DNA of 64,000 bases from assembly GCF_019397265.1 (NCBI RefSeq), contig NZ_CP068985.1:186001-250000 (forward strand), given 5' to 3'. Under the pieces are notes generated by a model. The model did no database searches and was not told where the DNA came from. It was given only the letters and a program-made list of their open reading frames with translations. Positions 63,259-64,000 of this stretch are shown here, one piece after another. The translations under genes were made by a program, and so were the position numbers. Source of the DNA: Nonomuraea coxensis DSM 45129 (GTDB lineage Bacteria; Actinomycetota; Actinomycetes; Streptosporangiales; Streptosporangiaceae). The stretch's first letter is position 1. Every line of letters begins with the position of its first letter.

Positions 63259-64000
63259 GTGACAGAAATAGACTTGGCTGTCATCGGCCTGGGCTACGTC
63301 GGCATGCCGCTCGCCAAGGAGGCGGTCGCCGCTGGTCTGCGCGTCGTCGGTGTCGACGTCGACCCCCGCAAGGTCGAGGCGCTCACCGCCGCGCGGTCCT
63401 ACATCGACGACCTGACCGACGCCGACCTTGAGCACATGCTGGCCAACGGTTTCACCGCCACGCTCGACGAGAGCGTGCTGGCCCGGAGCAACACCATCGT
63501 CATCTGCGTGCCGACGCCGCTGGACGAGGACCACCGCCCCGACCTCTCCGCGGTCGAGGGCGCCTCCAAGGCCGTCGCCCGCAACCTCACCAAGGGCACC
63601 CTCGTCGTGCTGGAGTCCACCACGTGGCCCGGCACCACCGACGAACTGGTCCGCCCCCTGCTGGAGGGCTCCGGCCTGACCGCCGGCGAGGACTTCCACC
63701 TGGCCTTCTCGCCCGAGCGCATCGACCCGGGCAACCCCAAGTTCGGCCTGCGCAACACCCCCAAGGTCGTCGGCGGCTACACCGCGACCTGCCGGGACCG
63801 CGCGACGGCGTTCTACGGCCGCTTCATCGAGCAGGTCGTGCCGGTCAGCGGCACCCGCGAGGCCGAGATGGCCAAGCTGCTGGAGAACACCTACCGGCAC
63901 GTGAACATCGCCCTCGTCAACGAGATGGCGATCTTCTGCGACGAGCTCGGCGTCAACCTGTGGGAGTCGATCGAGGCGGCGGCGACCAAGCCGTTCGGCT
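63259..64000 (+). CDS. wecC: UDP-N-acetyl-D-mannosamine dehydrogenase (nucleotide-sugar dehydrogenase), partial
   Basis: First 247 residues; the gene runs off the right edge. GTG 63259; NAD motif IDLAVIGLGYVGMPLAKEAVAAG, CVPTPLDEDHRPDLSAVEGAS, ESTTWPGTTDELVRPLL, FSPERIDPGNPKFGLRNTPKVVGG and ENTYRHVNIALVNEMAIFC. The FSPERI..GN..FG pattern and proximity to the epimerase favour WecC over UDP-glucose dehydrogenase. Oxidises UDP-ManNAc to UDP-ManNAcA. Confidence 0.88.
   Translation, partial: MTEIDLAVIGLGYVGMPLAKEAVAAGLRVVGVDVDPRKVEALTAARSYIDDLTDADLEHMLANGFTATLDESVLARSNTIVICVPTPLDEDHRPDLSAVEGASKAVARNLTKGTLVVLESTTWPGTTDELVRPLLEGSGLTAGEDFHLAFSPERIDPGNPKFGLRNTPKVVGGYTATCRDRATAFYGRFIEQVVPVSGTREAEMAKLLENTYRHVNIALVNEMAIFCDELGVNLWESIEAAATKPFG

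Overview
The window is very GC-rich DNA with actinomycete-style genes: many GTG starts, ATGA/GTGA overlaps, SigE-family sigma factors, XRE-DUF5753 regulators, NIT-domain kinases with roadblock/DUF742/GTPase 'conservons', and a desferrioxamine operon behind DmdR/IdeR-type iron boxes. A filamentous actinomycete of the Streptosporangiales (Nonomuraea-like) fits best, but that is inference from gene content, not from a marker gene.

Layout. 0-2.1 kb: two subunits of a PaoABC-type molybdenum aldehyde oxidoreductase (the first fused to a Dabb domain), then a dead integrase tail beside tRNA-Arg(ACG). 2.3-7.1 kb: a two-component system, a small membrane protein, and a tight operon of an Lgt-like membrane protein, a Tes/MJ0619-like radical SAM enzyme and a small membrane protein. 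7.1-12.9 kb: MaoC dehydratase, AAA ATPase, a Cys-rich barrel protein with a MauE-like partner, a sigma factor, and MarR/YceI. 12.9-13.2 kb: four DnaA-box-like 9-mers and tRNA-Ser(GCT). 13.2-24.7 kb: an accessory region with three more integrase relics, an HTH/PP2C/HATPase/XRE regulatory set, a second two-component system, immunity-type genes (Imm8) and several frameshifted genes.

24.7-31 kb: ABM monooxygenase, LacI regulator with a divergent MFS transporter, WYL regulator with a VOC protein, a secreted ricin-type lectin and an isochorismatase. 30.5-39.8 kb: the siderophore locus, with desABCD to the right of three iron boxes, and a penicillin-acylase homologue plus an N-acyltransferase to the left (the desG/desH-type arrangement linked to aryl-desferrioxamines); a kinase-fold gene overlaps the end of desD. 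39.8-48.9 kb: SigE-type sigma factor with a membrane partner, xylulokinase, small proteins, a B12-radical SAM protein, MFS transporter, secreted streptogrisin-type protease and a DUF998 protein.

48.9-55.4 kb: a kinase-DUF742 pair converging on a complete four-gene conservon (kinase, roadblock, DUF742, Ras-like GTPase). 55.5-64 kb: a Tat-exported flavin oxidoreductase, a lipoprotein, and the start of a surface-polysaccharide cluster (two glycosyltransferases, UDP-GlcNAc 2-epimerase, UDP-ManNAc dehydrogenase cut by the right edge), pointing to a ManNAcA-containing polymer.

The best candidate for an undescribed system is the Lgt-like/radical SAM/membrane-protein operon at 4.6-7.1 kb. Next are the HTH-PP2C regulatory set in the tRNA-Ser-linked island, the kinase coupled to desD, and the OB/barrel-MauE pair.
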